DNA from: Opitutaceae bacterium | GTDB taxonomy: Bacteria; Verrucomicrobiota; Verrucomicrobiia; Opitutales; Opitutaceae | DNA length: 15,178 nt | Assembly (NCBI GenBank): GCA_031272375.1 | Contig: JAISTY010000192.1 | Span: forward strand, 1-15,178 | Reading direction: 5' to 3' | In this document: positions 8,216 to 14,700 of the stretch, one piece after another | Numbering within the stretch: the stretch's first letter is position 1 | How the letters are laid out: every line of letters starts with the position of its first letter | Made by a program: the position numbers and the translations under genes | Notes under the pieces: model-generated | Database searches by the model: none | Told to the model about the DNA's origin: nothing | The model's input: the letters and a program-made list of their open reading frames with translations, nothing else

Positions 8216-9184
8216 ATGCAACCGAAAGCCGACCAATCAGAACCGACATTGACAAGCCGCCGCCAGGATCCGGCGCTGGATTATATCAAAAGCGAAAACC
8301 CGCTGTTGCCGCGCTTGTTCAAACGCATCAGCGCGGGGCCGGGCGTGATGGGATTTTTGTCCGCGACACCGTTTTCACTGCTCATGCTCGCCGCGTTCGT
8401 CGCGCCGTTGTTGTGCGTTGTCTGGTTCAGGTTCATGCCGCCGAAATCGTTTTCCCTGCTGCATGTCCCGACGCTCGCGAATTACGCGGAAATCTTCTCG
8501 CACACCTATTACAAATCCGTCCTGTGGTCGCTCGGACTCGCCGTCGCCACGGTTCTGCTGCTGCTGGTGATTTGCTATCCGCTCGCGTTCGCGCTCGCAA
8601 AGGTGTTCCGCGGCGGCGCGGCGTTTGTCACGTATGCCATTGCGAGTTCGTTGTTTGTCTCCGAGAACGTCCGGCTGTTCGGCTGGGTCATCGGGTTGAT
8701 GAAAAACGGCGTCGTCGGCGGCACGCTCGCGTCCCTCGGCTTCCCGATTGAATCATTATTATACAATGTTCCCGTCATATTGCTCGGCATGGTTTATGTG
8801 TATCTGCCTTTCATGCTGTTTCCGCTTGCGCTTGGTGTGCAGATGGTTCCGACGCAGGTGCGCGAGGCCGCCTTTGATCTCGGCGCGACGCGCTGGCAGG
8901 TTCTCAAACGCATTGACCTGCCGCTCTCCATGCCCGGCGTGCTGATCGGCTCGCTGCTCGTGTTCGTCCTCTCCCTCGGCGCGCTGGCGGAGGCAAAGAT
9001 ACTTGGAGGGCAAAAAGTTGTCACCATCGCGGCGGACATCGAAACCGAGTTCACCTTCGGACAAAACTGGCCGCTCGGCTCCGCGCTTTCGACGCTGCTT
9101 ATATTGATAACAACCGTCCTCGTTTTCCTCTGCCTCGGACGTTTCGACCTCGAAAAACTCCTCGGCAAAAAACCGGCGGAATAA
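8216..9184 (+). CDS. ABC transporter permease, polyamine-type (PotB-like)
   Basis: A 322-residue inner-membrane permease of the spermidine/putrescine-type (binding-protein-dependent importer) family. After a polar N-terminal extension of about 45 residues there are six hydrophobic segments, near 50-70, 101-128, 135-160, 184-208, 240-258 and 288-308. The EAA loop that docks to the ATPase is well formed: REAAFDLGATRWQVLKRIDL followed by PLSMPGVL (about 216-243). Length and loop fit the first of two permeases in a heterodimer; the partner is the gene at 9312. It lies 24 bp after the PLP enzyme gene and probably shares its transcript. The substrate cannot be read from the sequence; an amine or amino alcohol is suggested only by family and neighbours. 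The matching ATPase and binding protein are absent from the window. Confidence 0.9.
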   Translation: MQPKADQSEPTLTSRRQDPALDYIKSENPLLPRLFKRISAGPGVMGFLSATPFSLLMLAAFVAPLLCVVWFRFMPPKSFSLLHVPTLANYAEIFSHTYYKSVLWSLGLAVATVLLLLVICYPLAFALAKVFRGGAAFVTYAIASSLFVSENVRLFGWVIGLMKNGVVGGTLASLGFPIESLLYNVPVILLGMVYVYLPFMLFPLALGVQMVPTQVREAAFDLGATRWQVLKRIDLPLSMPGVLIGSLLVFVLSLGALAEAKILGGQKVVTIAADIETEFTFGQNWPLGSALSTLLILITTVLVFLCLGRFDLEKLLGKKPAE

Positions 9185-9263
9185 AAACAGCAATGAATAG
9201 ACATGAAATTAACCGCTCCGTGCTCTTTTCGATTAAACACAAACTCCGTTCCCTCCCGCCTCT

Positions 9264-9286
9264 CTCCGTGACCTCTGTGTGATAAT
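9264..9286. repeat. CTCCGTG-ACCTCTGTGTG phrase in the gap between the two permease genes
   Basis: The 127-bp gap 9185-9311 is unusually long for two permeases of one transporter. It contains CTCCGTG (9264-9270) followed directly by ACCTCTGTGTG (9271-9281), in the same style as the degenerate repeats at 6494-6585. The phrase runs into GATAAT (9281-9286) preceded by TGT, which resembles an extended -10 element, but there is no matching -35, so an internal promoter is only a possibility. Confidence 0.3.
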
Positions 9287-9311
9287 ATAAACCGTCAACA
9301 TTCCAAAAACC

Positions 9312-10115
9312 ATGCTCATCTCACGCGCGCAAAAAACCGGACTGTCATTATACGCCACGCTCACGCTGCTGTTGTTTTATTTCCCGCTCGTGTGCCTGCT
9401 CGTCGCGGCGGTCTCCCAAAAAAGATATTTCTCATTCCCCTATCCGCTGGAAAATGTGACAACCAAGTGGTTCGCGGAGGCTATTGCCTCGGAACAAGTT
9501 GCCGAATACGTCGGCGTCAGCCTGAAAATCGCCTCGCTGACGACCGTGCTGTCCGTCGGCATCGGTTTTTTCGCCGCGCTCGCCTACGCGCGGCACGCGT
9601 GGAAGTGCCGGAGGATGTTTCAGAAAATCGTGCTGCTGCCGCTGTTTTTCCCGCAGTCGGTTCTCGGCCTGGCGTTGTTGATGTGGTTTAACTTCCTCGG
9701 TGTCACCCCTTGCTGGCAGACGGCCGTCATCGCGCATACCGTTTGGATAGCACCGATTGCGACTCTCATCATGGCGATACAGGCCTACGGTCTCGATCCG
9801 TCGCTGGAGGAGGCCGCGCGCGACATGGGCGCGGGAACGCCGCGCATTTTGGCGCGCATCACGCTGCCGTTGATGGCGCCAGGAATGGTGTCGGCGGCTT
9901 GTTTCTCATTGCTGTTATCATGGGGCAATTTCGCGCTTTCATTATATACAACAGGCGCGGACAGCGCGCTGCCGGAATGGCTTTATGCCAGAATGACAGG
10001 TGGATACAAACCTGTCGTCCCGGCGATCGGCATATTGTCCGTCGTGGCGGCCGTGGCGGTGTTGTTGCTATTGTTCGGCGCCATGAAACTCGCCGCCAAA
10101 CGCCGCGCCGCATGA
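9312..10115 (+). CDS. ABC transporter permease, polyamine-type (PotC-like)
   Basis: A 267-residue permease, the usual length for PotC-type subunits. Six hydrophobic segments can be seen near 12-34, 68-93, 104-129, 136-158, 190-212 and 237-259. The EAA loop reads LEEAARDMGAGTPRILARIT with LPLMAPGM after it (165-192), next to the VLLPLFFPQSVLGLALL core. It should pair with the permease at 8216 to form the membrane channel of an importer. Codon use includes several TTA and TAT codons (for example 9350-9355 and 9941-9946), less GC-biased than the left side of the window. The ATG at 9312 has no clear Shine-Dalgarno sequence. Transport direction and EAA-loop role are family knowledge; the substrate is unknown. 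Confidence 0.9.
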   Translation: MLISRAQKTGLSLYATLTLLLFYFPLVCLLVAAVSQKRYFSFPYPLENVTTKWFAEAIASEQVAEYVGVSLKIASLTTVLSVGIGFFAALAYARHAWKCRRMFQKIVLLPLFFPQSVLGLALLMWFNFLGVTPCWQTAVIAHTVWIAPIATLIMAIQAYGLDPSLEEAARDMGAGTPRILARITLPLMAPGMVSAACFSLLLSWGNFALSLYTTGADSALPEWLYARMTGGYKPVVPAIGILSVVAAVAVLLLLFGAMKLAAKRRAA

Positions 10116-10148
10116 TTATTTCCCGGACCGGACAATATAACCCATACT

Positions 10149-10172
10149 ATATACAACATACCATATACAACA
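10149..10172 (+). repeat. Two direct copies of ATATACAACA upstream of the SDR gene
   Basis: ATATACAACA is at 10149-10158 and again at 10163-10172, a 14-bp period, in the 68-bp gap before the dehydrogenase start. The same ten bases occur once more inside the upstream permease gene (9944-9953). The gap is AT-rich compared with the genes. It could loosen structure around the ribosome-binding site or be a small tandem duplication; no function is evident. Confidence 0.45.
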
Positions 10173-10177
10173 AAGGA
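10172..10177 (+). promoter_or_regulatory. Shine-Dalgarno sequence of the SDR gene
   Basis: AAAGGA lies six bases before the ATG at 10184. It is the clearest ribosome-binding site in the window, where most starts lack one, and it decides the start of the short-chain dehydrogenase although the frame is open for a further 470 bases upstream. Confidence 0.7.
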
Positions 10178-10183
10178 AAACAC

Positions 10184-10969
10184 ATGAACTCCTCCCTCCT
10201 CGGCAAATCCGCCATCGTCACAGGCGCCACAAAGGGCATCGGCAAGGGCATCGCCCGCGTCCTCTCCCAAAAGGGCGCCAACGTCATCATCGCCGGACGC
10301 GACACCATTCTCGGACAAGCCGCCGCCGTCGAACTCAACGCAACCGCCACCCCTAACGGCGGTTCCGTCACGTTCGTCCGCGCCGATGTCACGCTCCGCG
10401 CCGACATCGAGGGCCTCGTCGCCACCGCCGTTGAACGCCAGGGCGGTCTTGACATCCTTTGCGCAAATGCCGGCGCCTTCCCGGCTTGCAAAATTGCCGA
10501 ACTCACGGACGCCGCCTGGGACGCCCTCTTTGCCACCAACGCCCGCAGCCTCTTCGCCTGCGTCCAGGTCGCCCTTCCGCATCTCAAAAAGTCCGCTTCC
10601 GGGCGTGTGGTCATCACATCCTCAATTACCGGCCCAATAACCGGTTATCCTGGCTGGGCGCATTACGGGGCGACCAAGGCGGCCCAACTCGGTTTTATGC
10701 GCACTGCCGCCATCGAACTTGCCCGCGACAACATCACCGTCAACGCCGTCCTTCCCGGAAATATTTACACGGAAGGACTTGCGAATGTCGGCCCCGAATA
10801 CATTGCCGCGACGACCGCCGCCATTCCCCTCAAGCGTCTCGGCACGGTTGACGACATTGGCCACGCCGCCGCCTTCCTTGCCTCCCCCGAAGCCGGTTTC
10901 ATCACCGGTCATGCCATCGTTGTTGACGGCGGCCAAATCCTCCCCGAATGCCCCGCCGCCCTCGAATGA
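10184..10969 (+). CDS. Short-chain dehydrogenase/reductase (FabG-like SDR)
   Basis: A 261-residue classical SDR with a complete active site. The cofactor motif is TGATKGIG (13-20), with GRD at 38-40 after the second strand, which leans toward NADP. Then come ADV (67-69), CANAG (93-97), Asn119 in the FATNARS helix, the serine in ITSSITG (146-147) and Tyr161/Lys165 in YGATK. The C-terminal stretch NAVLPGNIYTEGL, followed by a DIGHAAAFLAS and VDGGQ ending, resembles FabG-like catabolic dehydrogenases rather than the fatty-acid FabG itself. In this operon it could reduce or oxidise the carbonyl or hydroxyl product of the PLP enzyme; that role is inferred. Start ATG 10184 has a good AAAGGA six bases ahead. 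An AACCTGTCC-type repeat begins 15 bp after its stop. Confidence 0.92.
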   Translation: MNSSLLGKSAIVTGATKGIGKGIARVLSQKGANVIIAGRDTILGQAAAVELNATATPNGGSVTFVRADVTLRADIEGLVATAVERQGGLDILCANAGAFPACKIAELTDAAWDALFATNARSLFACVQVALPHLKKSASGRVVITSSITGPITGYPGWAHYGATKAAQLGFMRTAAIELARDNITVNAVLPGNIYTEGLANVGPEYIAATTAAIPLKRLGTVDDIGHAAAFLASPEAGFITGHAIVVDGGQILPECPAALE

Positions 10970-10983
10970 ATGATCCTCCCCGA

Positions 10984-11005
10984 AAAATAACCTGTCCCTT
11001 ATTCC
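10984..11005 (+). repeat. Dispersed repeat copy A (core AACCTGTCCCTTATTCC)
   Basis: This 22-bp unit begins AAAAT and continues with the core AACCTGTCCCTTATTCC. It is identical to copies at 11768-11789 and 11796-11817 and nearly identical to one at 11838-11859. It lies in the 80-bp gap between the SDR and hydrolase genes and is followed by low-complexity text (TTCCAACTTTTAACTTCCAA). It looks like a REP-type intergenic repeat; whether a transposase mobilises it is not visible here. Confidence 0.8.
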
Positions 11006-11049
11006 GGATTCCAACTTTTAACTTCCAATTACAAATCCCCGAATTACTT

Positions 11050-11757
11050 ATGTGGCGAACAGCCCACCGCTCCTTCTACTACGAAAACCTCGACGCTGAC
11101 GCGCTCCCCGAGCCGCGCCTGCCTGTTTCCCAAACCGCCCTCCTCCTCATTGACCTGCAGCAAGGCTTTATCCCACAACAACCTCCGCCCGACGCCCCCG
11201 ACGCCGCCCTCCGCGAATACACCCGCTGGCTGCCTTTTGTTAACCGACTCAACAACACCGTATTACCCAACGTCACGCGCCTCCTTAACGCCCTCCGCCC
11301 CACGCCTGCCGCCCGCGCCATCGTCCACACCCGCATCACCAGCCGCACCGCTGACGGTCGCGAACGCTCCATCAGCCATGCACGCCTCGGCTTCAACAAC
11401 TTGCATTTCCCGCCCGGCTCCGCTCCCGCGCAATTCCTGCCGCAAGTCGCCCCGTTGTCCGACGAAATCGTCCTCGGCAAAACCACCGACAGCGCCCTCG
11501 CAAGCACACCTTTGCGTTTAATCCTAAATAATTTACAAATCCGTCACGTCATCGTTGCCGGCATTTACACCGACCAATGCGTCTCCTGCACCGTCCGCGC
11601 TCTCGCCGACGAGAATTACGATGTCATTCTTGTCGAGGACGCCACCGCAGCCGCCACCGATGCCCTCCACAACGCCGAACTTGCCATCCTCAACAACATC
11701 TACTGCCAGGTCCTCACCACCGAGGAAACCATCAACCACATCATCACCAATGAATAA
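11050..11757 (+). CDS. Isochorismatase-family cysteine hydrolase
   Basis: A 235-residue member of the isochorismatase-like fold, which includes nicotinamidases, N-carbamoylsarcosine amidases, ureidoacrylate hydrolases and related amidases. The catalytic triad is intact: Asp35 in ALLLIDLQQGF, Lys144 in VLGKTTDSAL and Cys177 in GIYTDQCVSCTV. The cis-peptide strand VIVAG (168-171) precedes the cysteine loop. The second cysteine, Cys180, is an extra. The cysteine nucleophile argues for amide, carbamoyl or ureido hydrolysis rather than vinyl-ether cleavage. The frame is open upstream through repeat A, but ATG 11050 (MWRTAHRSFYYEN) starts just before the conserved region; no Shine-Dalgarno sequence is seen. 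Copies of the same 22-bp repeat lie on both sides, all in the same orientation. The substrate is unknown; in this operon it may open an N-acyl or carbamoyl form of the amine. Confidence 0.9.
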   Translation: MWRTAHRSFYYENLDADALPEPRLPVSQTALLLIDLQQGFIPQQPPPDAPDAALREYTRWLPFVNRLNNTVLPNVTRLLNALRPTPAARAIVHTRITSRTADGRERSISHARLGFNNLHFPPGSAPAQFLPQVAPLSDEIVLGKTTDSALASTPLRLILNNLQIRHVIVAGIYTDQCVSCTVRALADENYDVILVEDATAAATDALHNAELAILNNIYCQVLTTEETINHIITNE

Positions 11758-11767
11758 CGCAACATCC

Positions 11768-11870
11768 AAAATAACCTGTCCCTTATTCCCGCCCGAAAAT
11801 AACCTGTCCCTTATTCCCCCTCTCCTTTCCGCCTCCTGAATTAACCTGTCCCTTATTCCACCTGTCCCTC
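11768..11870 (+). repeat. Three and a half direct copies of the AACCTGTCCCTTATTCC repeat
   Basis: Copies B (11768-11789) and C (11796-11817) are identical over 22 bases. Copy D (11838-11859) has the same 18 3' bases but begins GAATT. A partial copy, ACCTGTCCCTC, runs from 11860 to 11870. Offsets are 28 and 42 bases, too irregular for CRISPR. The array fills nearly the whole 120-bp gap between the hydrolase and kinase genes and ends 7 bp before the kinase ATG, so it occupies the place where its ribosome-binding site should be. Confidence 0.85.
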
Positions 11871-11877
11871 CACACCA

Positions 11878-12918
11878 ATGAATACCAGCACACCAGCCGC
11901 CACCGCATTTGACGCCCTCCCCGTCACCGAACAACTCGGGCGCGTCAAAAATCTTGCACGCCAGGCGCTTCCGCTTTACGGGCTGCCTTTTGACAGCGAC
12001 ATCTCCCTTCTCAACTACTCCGAAAACGCCACCTGGCTCGTCAAGCCGCCGCCGGAAACACCCAACCTTTTCCCCAAGCGAGTGTTGCGCATAAACCGCC
12101 CCGGCTACAACCCGCGCCCCAACATCAACACCGAACTCGACTGGGTCCTCGCCATCCGCCGCGACACCCCCATCATCACCGCCGACCCCATCCCCGGTCT
12201 CGACGGAGAATTCGTCCAACATATTTGGCACAAAGATGTTCCACAGCCGCGCAATTGCGTCCTCCTCACCTTCCTCGAAGGCGTCCAACCCGACGAAACC
12301 AACCGCCGCGCCGCCTTCCAACTCCTCGGCGACGTCACCGCCCGGCTCCACAAACATGTCCTCAACTGGCGCCCCCCGCGCCCTCTCCATCGCCTCCTTT
12401 GGAACTTCGACAACCTCATCGGCCCCAACGCTTACTGGGGCAACTGGCGCGACAATCCCGACCTCGACGCCCCCACCCGTGCCCTCATCGAACGCGCCCT
12501 CCCTCTCATCCAAAAACGCGTCACCGCCCTCGGCACAGACCCCGACCGTTTCAACCTCATCCACGCCGACCTTCGCGACGCCAACCTCCTCATCCACAAC
12601 GGACAAGTTGCCGCCATTGACTTCGACGACTGCGGCTTCTCCTGGTTCATGCACGACCTTGCCGCCGCCTTGAGCTTCATGGAAACCGCGCCCGACGCCC
12701 CCGACTGCGTTGACGCCTGGTTCACTGGCTACAACAAAATCCGCACCCTCTCCAAACCCGAACGCGATGAACTTGACACGTTTATCCTGTTGCGGCGCCT
12801 GCAATTAACCGCATGGATAGGCAGCCATGCCGACACCGCGCAAGCCCGAAGTGTCCGCCCCGGACACGCCGCCGGCACCGCCCTGCTTTGCGAGAAATAC
12901 CTCCGGAAACACGCCTGA
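11878..12918 (+). CDS. APH-fold small-molecule kinase (phosphotransferase family)
   Basis: A 346-residue kinase-like protein of the aminoglycoside/choline phosphotransferase fold, which phosphorylates hydroxyls of small molecules with ATP. N-lobe: SENATWLV (48-55) and the KRVLRINRPGYN strand (67-78). Catalytic loop: LIHADLRDANLLI, with His229, Asp231 as the base and Asn236. Metal-binding AIDFDDCGFSWF (Asp248, replacing the usual DFG). The C-lobe carries RPPRPLHRLLWNFDNLIGP and AYWGNW. The RINRPGYN and WGNW features are those of a bacterial family often annotated only as phosphotransferase. Relatives include hydroxylysine kinase and SrkA. Being in the same operon as an AGXT2L-like enzyme supports an amino-alcohol substrate, but a protein-kinase-like role cannot be excluded. 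The ATG at 11878 is right after the repeat array. The stop lies 1 bp from that of the convergent gene. Confidence 0.88.
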   Translation: MNTSTPAATAFDALPVTEQLGRVKNLARQALPLYGLPFDSDISLLNYSENATWLVKPPPETPNLFPKRVLRINRPGYNPRPNINTELDWVLAIRRDTPIITADPIPGLDGEFVQHIWHKDVPQPRNCVLLTFLEGVQPDETNRRAAFQLLGDVTARLHKHVLNWRPPRPLHRLLWNFDNLIGPNAYWGNWRDNPDLDAPTRALIERALPLIQKRVTALGTDPDRFNLIHADLRDANLLIHNGQVAAIDFDDCGFSWFMHDLAAALSFMETAPDAPDCVDAWFTGYNKIRTLSKPERDELDTFILLRRLQLTAWIGSHADTAQARSVRPGHAAGTALLCEKYLRKHA

Positions 12919-12919
12919 C

Positions 12920-13549
12920 CTATTCCCTGTCCAATTCCCCAAAACGCGTCGCCTTGCTGTTGGATATCCACACCGGATAATCCCCTTTTGATTTCCAGCC
13001 GGACGTCAGCGGCGAGGGGGCGGAGGCGTCCTTTGTTTTTATGCCGAGCCAGTCGCGCACAAGATTATAGTTTTCCTCCGTGCAATACAGATCCTCCACC
13101 GTCCCAAGGCGTTGTGCTTTCGATTTGTCGGCCCACCAAATCCACATGGGAATTTCAGCCGCCTCCTTTTTTGCATGGCCGACGGCGTGTTTATAAACCC
13201 ATTTTCCGAAGGTTTTCACCCGTATCAAGGCGTGGTCGGAATAATATAACACCGATGCCCGCCGGTTTTCCAGCGCCTTGAAAATTTTCCCGATGACATA
13301 ATCCGTGTAATGGATGCTGTCGTCGTAATAATCGTCCTCGCGGATGTCGCCGGAGAATTTGCGCATCGCCGCCGGATAATTGTTTCCGGGCGGCTCGTGG
13401 CTTCCGCGAATATGCAATATTATCAATTTGCGACCGGGCGTTTTCAACACCGCCTCCATTCTTCCGACCAGCGTCTCATCATATTCCGAGGTGTCGCCGA
13501 ATTCCACAACATCCGCCATCCGGGCAAGCTTTGAAAAGCCGATGTTCAT
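12920..13549 (-). CDS. Phosphoethanolamine transferase, C-terminal catalytic half (separate frame)
   Basis: This 209-residue frame supplies the second half of the alkaline-phosphatase-fold domain of an EptA/CptA-type phosphoethanolamine transferase. It contains LIILHIRGSHEP (His51), DDSIHYTDYVIGKIF (78-90), VLYYSDHA (Asp105, His106) and HAVGHAKKEAAEIPMWIWW (His121, His125), the usual Zn ligands and substrate residues of the family. It has no membrane segment or nucleophile; those are in the frame upstream, whose stop overlaps this start as ATGA. Together the two give about 561 residues, a normal family length. Either the gene was split by a one-base change near 13551-13557, or the halves are made separately by translational coupling. 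The 3' end is 1 bp from the convergent kinase gene. Confidence 0.82.
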   Translation of the reverse strand: MNIGFSKLARMADVVEFGDTSEYDETLVGRMEAVLKTPGRKLIILHIRGSHEPPGNNYPAAMRKFSGDIREDDYYDDSIHYTDYVIGKIFKALENRRASVLYYSDHALIRVKTFGKWVYKHAVGHAKKEAAEIPMWIWWADKSKAQRLGTVEDLYCTEENYNLVRDWLGIKTKDASAPSPLTSGWKSKGDYPVWISNSKATRFGELDRE

Positions 13550-14604
13550 TGTCCGCCCTCGCCTTGAAGACTGATCCAGAAGGTCTTATAACCTGCCGCC
13601 TTCGCGAGCGTGATGATATTGTCCCCGATGAGACGCGGCAACGCATGTTCTCCCGCGTCCCTCTCCATGTTGCATAATGTCCGCGAAACCGCGAGGCGCG
13701 TTTCGATCGCCGGCGATATCGCGTTCGCAAACAGCAGCATGTTTCCGCGGCGCGCGACCTCCTCCGGCGCCGTCTCCCTCGTCGCTCCGTATAATGACAA
13801 CGCCCGCCGCCGCGCCGACTCGCCGATGACGATTATATAATCATCCACATCCGTCGCGGACACCGAAACCTCGATGTCGGGCGGGGTGAGTTCAAAGGCG
13901 TTCTCATCCAGACGGGCATGACGGACATATTCGCGCGCGTGCAAAAAGGCCGCCACATTGTATAGGGGCGTGTTAAAAAGCATATAGCCGCCCACGCACA
14001 CGGTTATGTCATCCCTGTGCTCCTTGTGACGGCGCATTTCGTAAGCGCATGAAATAACAGCAAGTAGCATGACGAACAAGCCGCCGCCGAGGACGAATGC
14101 GCCCGTCAGCCGCCTCGGAAAACACCTTGATATTTTCGCGGTCAGAAAAAGCAGCGCGAGAAACAGGAGCAGGAACACAACGCCCCATTGCCAGTGTTGG
14201 GAAACCTGTCCGCCCGCCTCGGTTGAATTTGTTTCTATCACATTCAACGCCATCCCGATGTCGAACCGGGTGTTGTATTCAATTTTATATAAAAGGGTGG
14301 TTGTCCAATTCAGCGTCCATGCCAGCAACAACATTGACGAAACCACCCGTCCGGCAATCCCGCGCCACAAAAACGCGCAAAGGGACAGGTAAGCAAACCC
14401 CGTTATGAAAAGTCGGGGGAGCCGGCTTTGTGTCGGCCATGCGGGATCATAGGCCAGGGCGAGGCAAACCGCCACGGCGACCGCCAGCCACCCCCAAAAC
14501 TTTCGGTCGCGGACGGCTCCGCACACATCCCCGATGAGGGAGCTGTGCCATTTTACAGTTGTATTAGCATCGTTTCTAACTGGATACGATTTTGCATCAG
14601 GCAT
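13546..14604 (-). CDS. Phosphoethanolamine transferase, N-terminal membrane half (frame-split)
   Basis: The 352-residue product has five hydrophobic segments (about 37-52, 63-81, 87-106, 139-156 and 168-187), as in EptA-type transferases that add phosphoethanolamine to lipid A or other envelope glycans. A periplasmic stretch follows, with the start of the catalytic domain: DDYIIVIGESARRRALSLYG (Glu262 as metal ligand) and ISPAIETRLAVSRTL, where Thr302 is the likely nucleophile. AKAAGYKTFWISLQGEG then ends at a TGA that overlaps the next frame's ATG. In relatives this point runs straight into the part encoded by that frame (IxxxARMADVV). The ATG at 14604 (MPDAKSYPVRN) is chosen over an upstream start at 14718 that would read through the terminator hairpin. 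The first 30 residues have AT-rich codons. The substrate acceptor is unknown. Confidence 0.82.
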   Translation of the reverse strand: MPDAKSYPVRNDANTTVKWHSSLIGDVCGAVRDRKFWGWLAVAVAVCLALAYDPAWPTQSRLPRLFITGFAYLSLCAFLWRGIAGRVVSSMLLLAWTLNWTTTLLYKIEYNTRFDIGMALNVIETNSTEAGGQVSQHWQWGVVFLLLFLALLFLTAKISRCFPRRLTGAFVLGGGLFVMLLAVISCAYEMRRHKEHRDDITVCVGGYMLFNTPLYNVAAFLHAREYVRHARLDENAFELTPPDIEVSVSATDVDDYIIVIGESARRRALSLYGATRETAPEEVARRGNMLLFANAISPAIETRLAVSRTLCNMERDAGEHALPRLIGDNIITLAKAAGYKTFWISLQGEGGQ

Positions 14605-14608
14605 GGCG

Positions 14609-14632
14609 AAGGCGCGTTGGTGCGCGAGCCTT
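14609..14632 (-). promoter_or_regulatory. Hairpin directly before the transferase start codon
   Basis: On the minus strand AAGG, a CT bulge, CGCG, the loop CACCAA, CGCG and CCTT form a stem that ends four bases before ATG 14604. It would occupy the ribosome-binding region, and no Shine-Dalgarno sequence is free nearby. It could restrain translation, but the stem is short and the sequence GC-rich, so it may be chance. Confidence 0.3.
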
Positions 14633-14672
14633 GGCCGATGCCGGATGCCGTTCGGACGCTGGGTGTGCCTGC

Positions 14673-14700
14673 AAAAAAAAGAGCGTGTCAGTTCACGCTC
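14673..14700 (-). terminator. Rho-independent terminator on the minus strand
   Basis: GAGCGTG (14681-14687) and CACGCTC (14694-14700) are perfect complements around a 6-base loop. On the minus strand the stem is followed at once by eight T residues (plus-strand A-run at 14673-14680). This is the clearest intrinsic terminator in the window. It would end transcripts arriving from the right, 69 bp before the transferase ATG, so it is either the end of a gene lying to the right or an attenuator in the transferase leader. Confidence 0.85.

Noticed and set aside
9944..10172. Three ATATACAACA copies as a regulatory repeat set
   Set aside because: One copy is inside the permease coding sequence and the text is low complexity; only the two in the gap are kept as a repeat.
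9710..10183. N-terminal extension of the SDR through the permease gene
   Set aside because: The open frame is an overlap artefact; the good Shine-Dalgarno sequence and Rossmann start both point to ATG 10184.
11768..11870. CRISPR array
   Set aside because: Only three to four copies, spacing of 28 and 42, no unique equal-length spacers and no cas genes.
13546..13570. Programmed -1 ribosomal frameshift joining the two transferase frames
   Set aside because: The direction (-1) is right, but no X XXY YYZ slippery heptamer is present in the zero frame before the stop; an indel or ATGA coupling explains the data more simply.
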